From Apus apus (Eukaryota > Chordata > Aves > Apodiformes > Apodidae): 64,000 bases of DNA. The stretch covers positions 50,239,905 through 50,303,904 of the forward strand of contig NC_067312.1 in NCBI RefSeq assembly GCF_020740795.1, given 5' to 3'. The position numbers and the translations under genes were made by a program. How positions within the stretch are numbered: position 1 is the stretch's first letter; each line of letters opens with the position of its first letter. A model generated the notes under the pieces. The model saw only the letters and a list, made by a program, of their open reading frames with translations, had not been told where the DNA came from and did not search any database. Shown here piece by piece: positions 33,571 through 45,346 of this stretch.

Positions 33571-36500
33571 GGCAGTGTTCTTTTATTCAGTCTTGCCTGT
33601 AGCCTGGGTTATGCCCAAAATTTCTTTGCAGACGCAAAATGTTTGATGATCAATTTTAGAGTCGACTGATGTGTCCATGCACAATCCATGCACAACCTTC
33701 ATAGGGCCATGCAAAAGCTGACACTTGAACCAGATACCAAATTGCCTTTCAAACATTCTGCAGCTGAGGTGAGACGTGTTTGACTATAAATCAGATTGAC
33801 TTTGGGAGAAGAAAAAACATTTCCTTGGAAAATCCTGACTGTACTGGGAGATTGTGGTCTGCTTTTATGATCTGTGATTCCCAGAGATGGTACTGTGTTG
33901 ATGCTGCTACCTTGAGATTTCTTTGACAGATAAAAGTGTGAGTTCAGACCATAGTCTGCAAGGTGTGAGGCAAGTCCATTGGTGGTTTTTTGGTTAATCC
34001 TTTTGTATCTCCCCTGAATAATATACAGAGAAGGATAAATTTCAGTATTTACACTCTTCAAAATGGCCCCTGATGAACTGGGTGCTCAGCTGCTTTATGG
34101 GCTTACTACCTGGATCTACCTGACTGCTCAAACTGCATCTCATGTTCTTCCTTTATGGTCCCTTATGCACAATTTGACTTCTGACAGGGCTGGCTCTAAA
34201 CTTCACAAAAAGTAGGCTGAATTGAGAGTGGTGACTTTCACAGTAAAGTGAAGAGCAAGGATGAATTTGCAAGCAGTTGTTTTTTAATCATCATTTAGAT
34301 TGTCTCTGTGCTCTCAGCTGCTTGGTAAGTGTGTCAGAAGGGCCCCTCGGGTGCTTGTAGAAGTGACAGCTTCCTTGTTTGTTGTTTGCTTGATTATCCT
34401 GGTAATGGCTTCCAGAAGGAGTCTGATACAGGTGTTTTGCAATGCTAGTCTGTTGCCCTCAGCTGAGGAGCTAGTTTCATTTTCTTCTTACTCATATGCC
34501 ACTTTTTGCAAAACCATAACAGCATCAGAACTCAGCTGTGAGTACTGTTCACTGTCATACATTTCCTTGTCATGAGCCCCTGTGTTAGGACGCATCCAGC
34601 ATCGGGCCATCGCTTGTCCGTGGTCCCTAGGAAATCAGTGTATGCACATTTCTGTCCAAACAGGTACATTTTCCAGCATAAAACCATTTCTGAACTATCA
34701 ACCCACCTTCAAACATACATATATATGCCTTTTCCCCACTAAGCATACCAGTAAGCAAACTGCTAGCTAGTTAGATGCCAACCCAAAAGTTTTGAAATGC
34801 ATGAGGACAGGATGGAAGTTTCCTTTTTTTAGTTCCTTTTTTCTACCTAGCACCTTGACCGTATCTGTGAGTAATACACTAAATAGGTAACATGCTGATG
34901 GTATCTACAGTAATCATTTAAGCAGGCATGAACAGTGAAGTATTTATATCCATGGCTGGCTGTAGAATTAATGAGAACTGTTGCAACTAGGACAGCCCTG
35001 GGAAGAAGGACTGTTTTGTTCATCTGGAAACATAGTCAATAGCTAGCTGGAGCTGCCAGCGCTTGGATGGAAGTAAGACACTGACACAAGAAAAAAATGC
35101 AAGATTTCTGTAGGTCTTTCTTTACCATCACAAGGAACAGCAGCTGATCAATGATCTGCAGTTCACAAAGTTTTTCCCCAGTGGGTGATCTGGTGCCAAG
35201 AGGAATACTCGCCACCTGGTAGGTAAAGTGTAGCATTAATAATTTACTGTTTTAGTACAGGAGAAAGTGGCTCTGAAATGTTTTGGGGTTTTTTTCTCCT
35301 TTTTTGGTGAAGGGGGAGAGGCAGGTTGTGGAATGTCCTGTATGAAATTATTAGTATGATAATCTGGGTGGAAGTGAAGGAAGTGGCAGTTTCAGATGCA
35401 AGACAATAGGAGTGACATTTGCTTTTAACTGAGTGCAGCAGGACACTAACCAAGAGGTGACTTTGCATCCTGCCTCTCTGCTTTTGCAATTAGTTTCTTC
35501 TCTGACATCAAGACAAATGCTTCCATGATGTGTTCTTCAAAGTGTCCAGACCAGATTAATGGTTCAAATTTTTATCTTTCCATTCTTGTTGATATGGCAA
35601 ATACAATTATATATGTCTGGACATTGTGAAACGAATGAAACTAGTAACTCCTGCATTATTCTTATCCCTCTCTCCTTCCAGATAAGTACAAGCATTAATC
35701 TTTTCCAAAATATGTAGGGAAGAGCATCACTCTATACCTATATTCATGTGAGTTCTTCCTGCTTTACCTGGAAAACAGCTCTAACTGTGCTTAGCACAAC
35801 TATGTGCTTCTGTCTTCTTCGCAAAGAAATAGGCAATGTGGCTGTGTATTATACTGATACTATACAGCCACTGTCTTTTCTCTGTGTGAGGGCCATCCAT
35901 TAGCAATCTCTAAGAAACCTATGCTAACCCAGCAATTTCGTCCAGTGTGATGGATCAAACTTCGTTAAGTGATTAATAAGATTTGCATACACCGAGACCA
36001 CTGACTCTATTCTTTACCACATGTTTTTATTAATTTGTTCAAAAGACTGGTCTGTAGGTTCCTGGGTCTCCCCTAAGAGACTCTTGAAAAAAGTGTGTCA
36101 CCTTTGCCGCTTCCTAATCTTTTAATACCAAATAATTTTTTGAGTGGTGATGTACTGAAGCTACTTAATTAAATTCATTCCCTGAATTCCTTTACAGCTC
36201 TAGAGTTAACAGTGTGGCAGTTGTTGCTGTTGACTTTGCTTGTTCTGTAACGTCTTTTGTTGCTGGTTCAGTTTGAGGTAGCACTTCTGATATATCACCC
36301 ATAGAGAAGAGTTTCTTTCTGAAAATGCTGCAAACCATTCCACTATGAACACATAAACAGAAAACTTAGCTGTCTTCTGGTAAGGCCATGTTTTCTGCTT
36401 CCCTCTTTTCATCGTGATGATCTGTTGGTGCTGTATATTCTCTGGCCAGGTTCCTATTCCAGGTGTATTGGGGTAATGGCTGATTATTGGTTTCTTATGC

Positions 36501-38611
36501 CCCATGTGAGGTATTTGTCCATCTCCCTATCCCACCTTACTGTGTTTTTCACAGTTCTTCTGGCTTTGTTTACAATGCCATCTAGTATTCTTTAGAATGG
36601 AACTATAGTTTTTCTAAAGCTGTTTTTTAACTATTTCCTTTACTGTCACATTTGGTCACATTGTCTTTTTTTCCTTTCATTGAGATTTTCTTGCTTTGTA
36701 GCATTTTTGTTTGTTTGTTTGTTTGTTTGTTTTCTATGCTTCTTTTCTGGGAACAAGCAGTCTTTGATTGTGTTTAAAACTTACTTCAACATCTTGCTCA
36801 GTGGTGATGTTAGCCTATAAACTGGGGGTAGCTGTGTCAATCTGTTACTTTTCTATTTACTGCCATGTAGCTTTCCTGGTCTCCCTTGGTACATAGGCAT
36901 GAGGGTAATATTGTGGAGGGCCAGTTAGTAACGTACAACCCAGTCCTTCGCTGCGGCCAGAAAACTTCAGCCCACTGAGTTTCTACATTACTCATTGGCA
37001 TAAACATGCTTCTAATCCCATTTCATCTGGTTGCCCTTTACCCAGAGCACTACACGTGCATTTTCAGTCGTTCCTACACACTTTATATGCCTGGTTTCAC
37101 AACACCTCATCTACTGTCTTTAAGTTACCAGTATGATATTTACACTGATGTCCTCATTACAAGTTAGTCAGTCATTCCAGATCCAACACCTTGTCTTAGA
37201 CTTCTGTCACTCATATGGAACCTAATTTACTCAGATCCTTCATTTTCTTATCTGTATCTTGTTACCTGGGCAGCAGCATTCCCATGCAGTGCCCATAGTG
37301 CCATGCTCCTGCCAAAATGGGTTCTCTTCTACATCTTCCCCACCCTCTGTTTCAAGAAGTAATACCTGTCATCACTTTCATATTAAAAAGTGTACAATAA
37401 TTTTTCTATGTGCCCATAAATGTGTTTATTGGTTGGAAAAATTATAGCAGTGGTAGATCAAGGACTTAAATGAACTGGAAAATTTCCATGGAGTAAGCAA
37501 AAGACTGGGTCTTTATTTCATAAAAGTCAAATACATTAAAGGCCTGGAGACATTAAATGGTTGCTGCAAGGAACAGTGGGATCCTCTGCTCTAGTTCTTG
37601 CCATGCACTGGAGAGATGCAGATTTAAGAACAGCAGATGGAAGAGGGCAGTAATCAAAGTGTACCTACATTGTCCTCAGTGAAATTTGCATTTTCTGCAT
37701 ATGATTCCTAAGGCAAAATTTTAAATGTAGGTGCTACATAAATCATCAATGTGATACTAAACTTCTAACAGTTGACTTATCCCTTACTTCCCTCCCACAC
37801 TATTCTAAAAACCATACTGAGTTAGCACCACATTAACTGATGCCTATGATATTAAATAAACCAGAATCTGAAATCACCCTGAGAATCACCCGAAAAAAAT
37901 GTTTTTAAAGTGGAAAAAGGTAAAAAAAGGTTGTTGTTTTTTTTTTTTTTAATTAAATTAAAAACTCACCCAAGCTATTTTTTTATTTTTAGGAAAAGCT
38001 GGGAAAACGTGCCAAATCATACCAGGAACAATTTTAGGATGGTGGAAGACTGTTAAGCAATCAGAAAGTTGTGTATGACTATTTTGTGCAGGATGCAGTC
38101 TCATTTCAACAATTTCTGCTTGGATGTGATAGGGAAAAAATTGCTTAACAGCAACCATTGATCCCTTTTACAAGACAGGAACAGTGTCATGCACAAAGGT
38201 GGGAGGTTGGATAGATCTTGCACATCAATAAATACCTCATGTTTAGCCTCGTCAGCTTGGTGATGAGAGAATTACAAAACTTTGTTGTGATGAATGGGTC
38301 TGCTAGTAGTTTAAGGTATGACAGTCACCACCCAGGAAATCTCAAAAAGGAAAGAAGGGAGCTTTCTTAACACGTAATGGCTCTTTACCCAGCCAGAAAT
38401 ATTAAACATATGACCCAGGGTCAACAAGCTGCAGATGGGTAAGTTTTCTTCCAAGAATCAGAATTAGTGTCTCATGATGCAGATGTGAATTTTCTGGTAT
38501 ATGAAATCCTTATGTGAAGGCCAGTTACTTTTCAGAAAAAAACATGCTGTCTCTGAAATTTAAGGGCCAGAGCATAATATACCAAGAGTGCTTCTGCTTG
38601 CCATGTTGAGA
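33571..38611. other. Intergenic, no gene recognised
   Basis: A (GTTT)n stretch at 36707-36733 and a T-run at 37936-37951 are the only repeats noted. No coding exon is supported. Confidence 0.5.
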
Positions 38612-38651
38612 GAATGGAATGGAATGGAATGGAATACTATACTATACTATA
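38612..38651. repeat. (GGAAT)n then (ACTAT)n microsatellite at a CR1 tail
   Basis: About five GGAAT/AATGG units are followed by about three ACTAT units, exactly where the 3' tail of the antisense CR1 at 38652 should be. It is probably derived from the CR1 tail. Confidence 0.85.
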
Positions 38652-39552
38652 ATTTCAATTGGAAGGGAGAAACAACAGTCTTCTAGTCCCACTGTCTGAT
38701 CACTTCAGGGCTGACCAAAAGCTAAAACATAGTAAGGACGTTGTTCAAGTGCTTCTTAAACACTGACAGACCTGGGGCATTGACCACCTCCCTGGGAAGC
38801 CTGTTCCAGTGTTTGATCACCCTCTCAGAAAATAAATGCTTCCTCATGTCAAGTCTGAACCTCCCCTGATGCAGCTTTGAGCCATTTTCAGGTGTCCTGT
38901 CACTGGATCCTGGGAAGAAGAGCTCAGCATCTCCCCTCTCCACCTCGTCTCCTCAGGAAGCTGTAGTGCAGTGAGGTCACCCCTCAGACTCCTTTTCTCT
39001 CAACCACGCAAACCCACAGTCCTCAGCCACTCCTCACAGGAGATACCTTTCAGCCCTTCCACCAGCTTTGTTTATCCCTTATGGATGCATTCAAGGGATT
39101 AAATGGTGGGGCCCAGAACTGCACACCACGCTCCTGGTGAGACCGCACCAATGCTGGGTACAACAGGACAATCTCTGTTGACTGACTGGTTGTGCTGTGT
39201 TTGTTGCCCCCCAGGATGTGGATTGTCCTTGTGGCAGAGCACACTGCTGTCTCCTGGTGAGCCTGCTGCCCACCAGCACTTCCAGATCCCTCCCTGCGGG
39301 GCAGTGCTCCAGCTACTCCTCTCCCCATTTAGACTTGTGCCTGGTATGAGGTGCAGAATCCAGCATTTGGGCGAGTTCAATTTCATGCCGATTGTTGCCC
39401 AGTGCTCCAATCTATCTGGATCTCTGTGCAAGGCATCTTGTCCCATGATAGTGTCAACAGCATGTCCTAGTTTACTATCATCAACAAACTTTCTAAAGGT
39501 ATATTAAATTCCTGCATCCCAGTCATTGATAAAAACACTGAGTTAAAGTAGA
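38652..39552 (-). mobile_element. CR1: CR1 LINE 3' part, antisense
   Basis: A 900-bp antisense CR1 copy. On the minus strand, the RT C-terminal text (HLIPGTSLNGE near 39330; LVRSHQERGVQFWAP near 39140) is followed by the 3' UTR (the [24 protein letters not shown] block near 38800). Frames are broken throughout. The four short frames on both strands at 39050-39507 belong to it. Confidence 0.9.
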
Positions 39553-40914
39553 TTCATAAATCTGTTATTCTAAGAACTTTGTACACAGCTTATATTAATA
39601 ATCCTCCCATGTGTTCTTTTAATGGAGTCTGAGCCAAAACTTACACTAATTGTAGTTTTTATTTTCCTATTGATGTCAAATGAAGTTTGGATCAGGCTGT
39701 AGGAAGAGTACATGTTACGGAAAGATGAAAGAACTTAAAGGTTAAGAAAATATAGGAAATGTTTAACTTTCAAACATCTACAGCCTTTGTCCAAAGGTTT
39801 ATGTGATCCAGGGTGCAGCCATTTATCTCCCTCCCCTTTCCCTTCCTTCCCTACCCATACTTTGCATTTACACAAAACAATTGCAGTAGCTCCTAAGCAT
39901 TTTTGCTGTCAGGTTTGATGAATCTTTTCTCTCCGAGTTCTGTAGTGAGAAACATTGTTTTCTTACAGTACCATGCCTTATGAAGCTTACTAGTTATTAA
40001 GGACGAGATCACAAAGTTTGTTTATAGTGTGAATGGGTCAAACACCAAGTATAAGCCACACAAACTCATTTCAAAAAGTGAATGCTCTGCACTCCCATTA
40101 TTATGAACAACACTAAAAGTTATTAATCACCCATGTGAGAACAGTAAAAGGTAAATAGCTCAAATAGTAGAAGGCAATTCAGTGTTCAGTATTCTATTTC
40201 AGTACCTTGCACAACACTTTGACAATATAAGAAATTGTTTTTAAAATAACAGATCATCCAGTAAATTAGTCTTGGTATGTAGGATTTATCTGAGGCACCT
40301 GTTAGTTCAGCAATCTGTTATGAAAACATTCTCAATGAACCTTGAAGCTTTCTTTGAAGTGTAGGAGAGTTAAGACTTGGGGGTTTTCTTCAGGCATATT
40401 TTGATACCTTCATCTTTAATGAAGCCATTATGTGCCCTTTAGAAGTCACTTTTTGTCAACATTATATTTTTGTGCTTGTGTTGTCTACCTGAGCCTGATC
40501 TGGTTTTGGTGTCAATTATGAGATCACTGTAAAATTAGAAAAATGATGTGACCTGAAATTCTACTCATTTTCAACCAGTTTCTTCTCTTTCCTTCGAAGT
40601 TCAGTACTACTTGGGTTTCATTTCACTGAACAGGTGTAGCGGCGTGGGGTCTGTGGTTTTTTTCTTTTTAATCTGCTGGAACTCTGAAAATAACTGGCAG
40701 TGCTATTGCAGGTAAAGGTAATGATGTAACAGAAGGAAAGCACCAAAAAGTAACCTATGTATGCAGTGAAAGAATGCGGGAGACACACAGGATATGCACA
40801 CCTTGCTGTTCTTGTGTTTTGAGCAAAGCTTCTTGAGAATTACAAGGTAGCAAAGAAAAGGCGAGCTAAAGAAGTGGAAATCACTTAGCAAGCAGCCTGA
40901 CTAGGTATCTTCAT
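39553..40914. other. Intergenic, no feature recognised
   Basis: AT-rich, with no recognised repeat or exon. Confidence 0.5.
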
Positions 40915-41445
40915 GGGGCACTGTGTAAGGAGCCAGTCCCTCATGATAAATATATATATGCCTCTCATTCAAAATTGACTGGGATTTAGGAGAGAGAAAA
41001 TGGCTGCCATGGGGTTGGTAAGGTCTTTCAAGGAAAAAGGCAACTTGTCTGGCAGGACTGTGCTGGGGGAAAATGCAACATTGTTGCATTGGCATATAGG
41101 CAAAGAGAAGATTGGACTATAAAGTTCACCAATCATCAATGAGAGGGTCCAAAAGGGAACCAATCTGAGCCCCACAATTCGCTCTGCCTAGGGTTATAGA
41201 GAAGGGCTGCCAGAGCAGCCAGTGGGCTGTCTTCGGGCCTCTGTGTGCTGATCATCGAGAGTGGTGGAGAAGAAAGAAGAAACCAGAAGAAACCTGAAAG
41301 AAACCTGAAATTCACTGTCCTCAAAGACCTTGATAAACGGTGGCTCAGTTGCTGATTGAGAGTCCAGAGAAGAAAAGAGCTGTAAATCAAGGCTATAACT
41401 GACGGTGGTTCAGCCATCAGTCTGAAGCCCAGACTAATTTCTAAA
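40915..41445 (+). other. Possible LTR-like element
   Basis: Moderately GC-rich island in AT-rich DNA with two CCAAT boxes (ACCAATCATC near 41129, ACCAATCTG near 41159), a TATA-like GGTTATAGAG near 41194, and a compact downstream stretch with internal duplications. This is the layout of a retroviral U3-R region, but I find no TG...CA ends, primer site or coding partner. It could also be unrelated unique sequence. Confidence 0.3.
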
Positions 41446-42119
41446 ATTTAGAAAATGTTTATCGTACATCTGGTAATTATTCATGTTGCTGTGTTGAGAA
41501 GTCCCTTGGCTGGGGTTTCAAAGTGTATCTGTCTGCATTTAGTTCTTAAAGTGAGCCGGCACTCTGATGCATCAAAGCTTGATTTTGCTACAACCCAAAC
41601 TAGAGAAAATTTTAATTGGCAATGCCTTGGAGTGTGACAAACCAAAAGCGGAGATTCTGCAGGGGAGTCCTCACACCTGCATCCTAGGCCCTTGAGAGAC
41701 AGGTGACTCCTGACCAATCTATTCCTGTTTCCCACAGTGATTGCTTCCCCTTATTGCAGCTTACCACTGCTACCTCTCATGCTCTCACTGCTTTCCTCTG
41801 AGCAGGATCCTCCTCTACAACCTCTGTGATGTCCCTGTGGATTTGGGACAGGAATGTAAGCTACTGCCAGGCCTTCTCATGGAACTGTGCCGCTCCCACT
41901 CTGTCTGCTGCTCCTCTACAGGGCTTGGGTGGAAGCTGTGGCTCAACACCAGGCTTACCTGTGTGCTTCTTCAAACCTGTCCCCTCAGAATCAAGCCAGA
42001 TTCCTTATTTACATGTCTGGATACAGTCACTGTGAAAGTTATTTTGGTGTTTTAGTTGTCTGGGAAAGCAGGGCCATTTTTCCTCAAAATTTTGCTTCTG
42101 AAGAGTGACCTTTTGGTGA
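41446..42119. other. Intergenic, no feature recognised
   Basis: Overlapping short frames at 41741-42108 show no family resemblance. Nothing further is supported. Confidence 0.45.
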
Positions 42120-43935
42120 GGCAGAATTTCATGAGGTAGGTCATGGGCCTGACCTGCCCGAGGTAGGCAGAATAAGGGAGTCTGCTACAGAACACCTGAC
42201 CAGGATAAAGACACTGACGAGACATTCAACAGCCTGGCGACATCTTGCGTTCACTAGCCCTTGTTCTCATGGGGGACTTCAACTTACCAGACGTCTGCTG
42301 GAAGTACAATCCAGGAGGTTTCTGGAATGTATGGAAGATAACTTCCTGCTACAGCTGGTAAGTGAGCCTAGCAGGGGTAGTGCCATGCTGGACCTACTGC
42401 TTATGAACAGGGAAGGGCTGGTGTAAGATGTAGTGGTTGGAGGTCATCTTGGGCACAGCGACCATGACACGATAGAATTTTCAATATGTGGTGAAGTTAG
42501 GAAGGTCGTCAGGAAAACCTCTACTTTGGACTTCTGGAGGGCTGACTTTGGTCTATTCAGGACGCTGGTTTGGAGAGTCCCTTGGGAAGCAGCCCTCAAA
42601 AACAAAGGAGTCCAGGAAGGCTGGGCTTACTTTAAGAATGAATATATGAAGGAGCAGGAGCTGCTGTCCCTGTGTGCTGAAAAAGGAGTTGGCAGGGAAG
42701 AAAACTGGCCTGGCTGAGCAGGGAACTATTACAAGAACTCAGAAATATAGTAAGAGTGTATCAACTTTGGAAAAAGGGGCAGGTGAATCAGGAAGTATTC
42801 AAGGATATTGTAAGGTCATGTAGAGAGAATTAGAGACGCAAAAGCTCAGCTGGAACTTAATCTGACCATTTCTGTAAAGGATAATAAAAAATGCTTTTAT
42901 AAATACATAAATAACATAAAAAACATAAATAACAGAAATAACATAAATACATAAAATGGCTGAGGTACTTAACACTTTCTTTGCCTCAGTCTTTAACAAA
43001 AAGAATAGCTACCCTCAGGACAACTGGGCTCCTGAGTTGGTAGACAGGGATGGGGAGCAGAATCCCCCTCCTGTAAACCAGAAGGAAGTAGTTAGGGACG
43101 TGCTGTGCCACTTAGATCCCAGTAAGTCTGTGGGTCTGCGTGGGATTCATCATGGAGTGCTGTGGTAGCTGGCAGAAGAACTAGCCAAGCCTCTCTCAAT
43201 CATTTATCACCAGTCCTGGATGACTGGGGAGGTCTCAGATGACTGGAGGTTGGCCAGTGTGACCCCATCCACAAGAAGGGCCAGAGGGAGGATAAGGGGA
43301 ACTGACCTGTCAGCCTGACCTCAGTGCCTGGTGAGGTTATGGAACAGATCATCCTGAGTGCCATCAAGCAGCATGTAGAAGACAATCAGGGGATCAGGTC
43401 CAGCCGACATGGGTTTAAGAAAGGAAGGTCCTGCCTGACCAATCTCATCTCCTTCTATGACTGGGTGACCCACCTAGTGGATGAGGAGAAGGCTGTGGGT
43501 GTGGTCTACCTCGATCTCAGCAAGGCCTTTGACACAGTCTCCCACATCATCCTCCTGGAGAAGCTGGCAATCCATGGCTTGGGCAGGTGCACCCTTCTCT
43601 GGATTGGGTGACCAGGCCCAGAGAGTGGTGGTGGAGATGCATCCAGTTGACATACAGTGACCAGCAGTGTCCCACAGGGATCAGTGCTGGGCCCAGTCCT
43701 ATTCCACATCTTCATTGATGACCTGGATGTGGGGATTGAGTCCACCCTCAGTAAGTTCACAGATGACACCACGTTGGGAGGCAGTGTTGATCTGCCAGAG
43801 GGGAGGAAGAAGCTGCAGGAGGATCTGGACAGGCTGGGTTGATGGGCCGAGGCCAATGGCATGAAATTCAACAGGACCAAGTGCAGAATCCTGCACTTTG
43901 GCCACAATAACCCCAGGCAGTGCTACAGACTGCGG
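42120..43935 (+). mobile_element. CR1: CR1 LINE ORF2 fragment (endonuclease to RT)
   Basis: A long but interrupted CR1 ORF2. Landmarks: the CYR-PDQ segment near 42185; VLMGDFNLPDVCWK near 42265 (endonuclease GDFN); SDHDTIEF near 42459 (catalytic SDH); LDFWRADFGLFR near 42526; the linker and AEVLNTFFASVFN near 42958; HGFKKGRSCLTNLISFYD near 43410; VVYLDLSKAFDTVSH near 43501; [16 protein letters not shown] near 43663; FTDDTTLGG near 43756 (RT FxDDT); and [16 protein letters not shown] near 43863. Stops and frame changes inactivate it. It is cut off there, with no 3' UTR or tail, and is followed at once by CR1 5' UTR-like sequence. Confidence 0.92.
42893..42956. repeat. AACATAAATA-type microsatellite inside CR1 ORF2
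   Basis: Imperfect repeats of about 10 bases (ATAAATAACATAA and variants) replace the start of the variable linker after the CR1 KKCFYKYI motif. Confidence 0.75.
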
Positions 43936-45182
43936 GAGCTGAGCGCGGCAGCAGCAGGAGCAGGACTGGGGAGAGGGGAGAGGGCTGCAGGAGCAGCGCG
44001 GGGGGAGGCAGGGAGCAGGGAATGCTGGTGGCTTTCTTTAGCAAGACAGGCAAATCAGCCAGATTGATCATGGTCACAATGCACCCAAAAACCGTAGTGA
44101 AAAAGAATGTGGGAACTCAGATGGAGGTTCCGAGCAGACATGCGGCCATGCAGGTCTGGGGCTGCAGCAAATGCCTGAGCCTGGCGCTGGTACTGGAGGG
44201 AGCCAGTGGCACCGCGTGTGTGCGGTGTGAGCAAGGAAGTGATCTCCTTAGGCAGGTGGCTGAACTGAGGGAGGACGTAGAAAGGCTAAGAACTATTAGA
44301 GAATGCGAAAGTGAAATAGATCGGTGGAGCTACACCCTGAGGCAAGGGCAGATGGCAGAGGTTGAGCAAGTGATGGATCCATTTCCCTCCTGTCATCAGG
44401 AGGGGTAGATCTATCTAGTGAATCACCTAGAGCTTGTCAGTCACCCTGACCCCTCAGGACTTCTTCAGTCAAGAAGAAAAGGAAAGCAATTGTGGTGAGC
44501 AACTCCCTTCTGAGGGGAACAGAAGGGCCCATCTGTCGATCCCACAGGGAAGTCTGCTGCCTCCCTGGGGCTCGGATTAGAGATATTAAAAGGAAACTTT
44601 CTATCTTGTAAAACCCTCTGACTACTACCCACTGCTGTTTTTTTCAGGTTGGCAGTGACGAAATTATTACAAGAAGTGCAAAGGCAATGAAGAGAGACTT
44701 CAGGGCCCTGGGACGGCTGGTTAGGGGGTCTGGAGCAAAAGTAGTGTTTGCCTCCATACCTCCTGTAAGAATGGGTGGAGAGGTAAACAGGAGAAGTTTA
44801 CAGATCAACAAATGGCTACATGACTGATGCCAAAGGTAGGGCTTTGGGTTCTTTGATCATGGGCTGCTATATGAGACACCTGGCGTGATGGTGGCAAGTG
44901 GGATGCACCTGTTCCAGAGGGGGAAAAGGCTTTTGGGGCAGGAGTTAGCAGGGCTCATTGAGAGAGCTTTAAACTAAATGTGAAGGGGGAAGGGGAAACA
45001 AATTGGGGACAAGGCCAAGAACAACATGCTAGGGCCTAAAGGAAGGTGGTCTAGGGAGGATTTTCAATCATTGAAGAGAAAGGGATAGATATTTAGGTCC
45101 TGGCCACAAGGCCTCCTGCCTCCCAGGGGTCCCACCAGTGTGCTCTGCTTGCTTTCTGAAATGCCTGTACACCAATGCATGC
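43936..45182 (+). mobile_element. CR1: CR1 LINE 5' end: 5' UTR, ORF1 and start of ORF2
   Basis: A GC-rich purine-skewed leader (43936-44040) is followed by CR1 ORF1. The N-terminal zinc-finger-like CSKC (44163-44174) and CVRC (near 44217) are followed by a coiled segment (QVAELREDVERLR), then the SGNH-esterase-like part. The expected GDSLLRGTEG is VSNSLLRGTEG here (near 44490), so the catalytic Gly-Asp is lost. Next come FQVGSDEI, MKRDFRALGRL, VVFASIPPV and GFFDHG, and the ORF1 end near 44977. Intergenic text runs into LYTNA (near 45165), the usual start of CR1 ORF2, where the element is cut by a G-rich repeat. Copies that keep ORF1 are uncommon because CR1 is usually 5' truncated. Confidence 0.88.
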
Positions 45183-45346
45183 GGGGAGGGGAGGGGAGGG
45201 GAGGGGAGGGGAGGGGAGGGGAGGGGAGGGGAGAGGAGAGGAGAGGAGAGGAGAGGAGAGGAGAGGAGAGGAGAGGAGAGGAGAGGAGAGGAGAGGAGAG
45301 GAGAGGAGAGGAGAGGAGAGGAGAGAGGAGAGGAGAGGAGAGGGAG
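45183..45346. repeat. Two-phase (GGGGA)n / (GGAGA)n microsatellite
   Basis: About ten GGGGA units (45183-45231) change abruptly to about twenty GGAGA units (to 45346), with one slip (GAGAGAGG) near 45321. The plus strand is pure purine. Long Leu-Ser-Pro or Arg-Gly-Glu frames here are artefacts. Confidence 0.97.

Noticed and set aside
43920..44408. 162-codon frame as a possible host gene
   Set aside because: The CSKC/CVRC motif and the following coiled and esterase-like segments identify CR1 ORF1.
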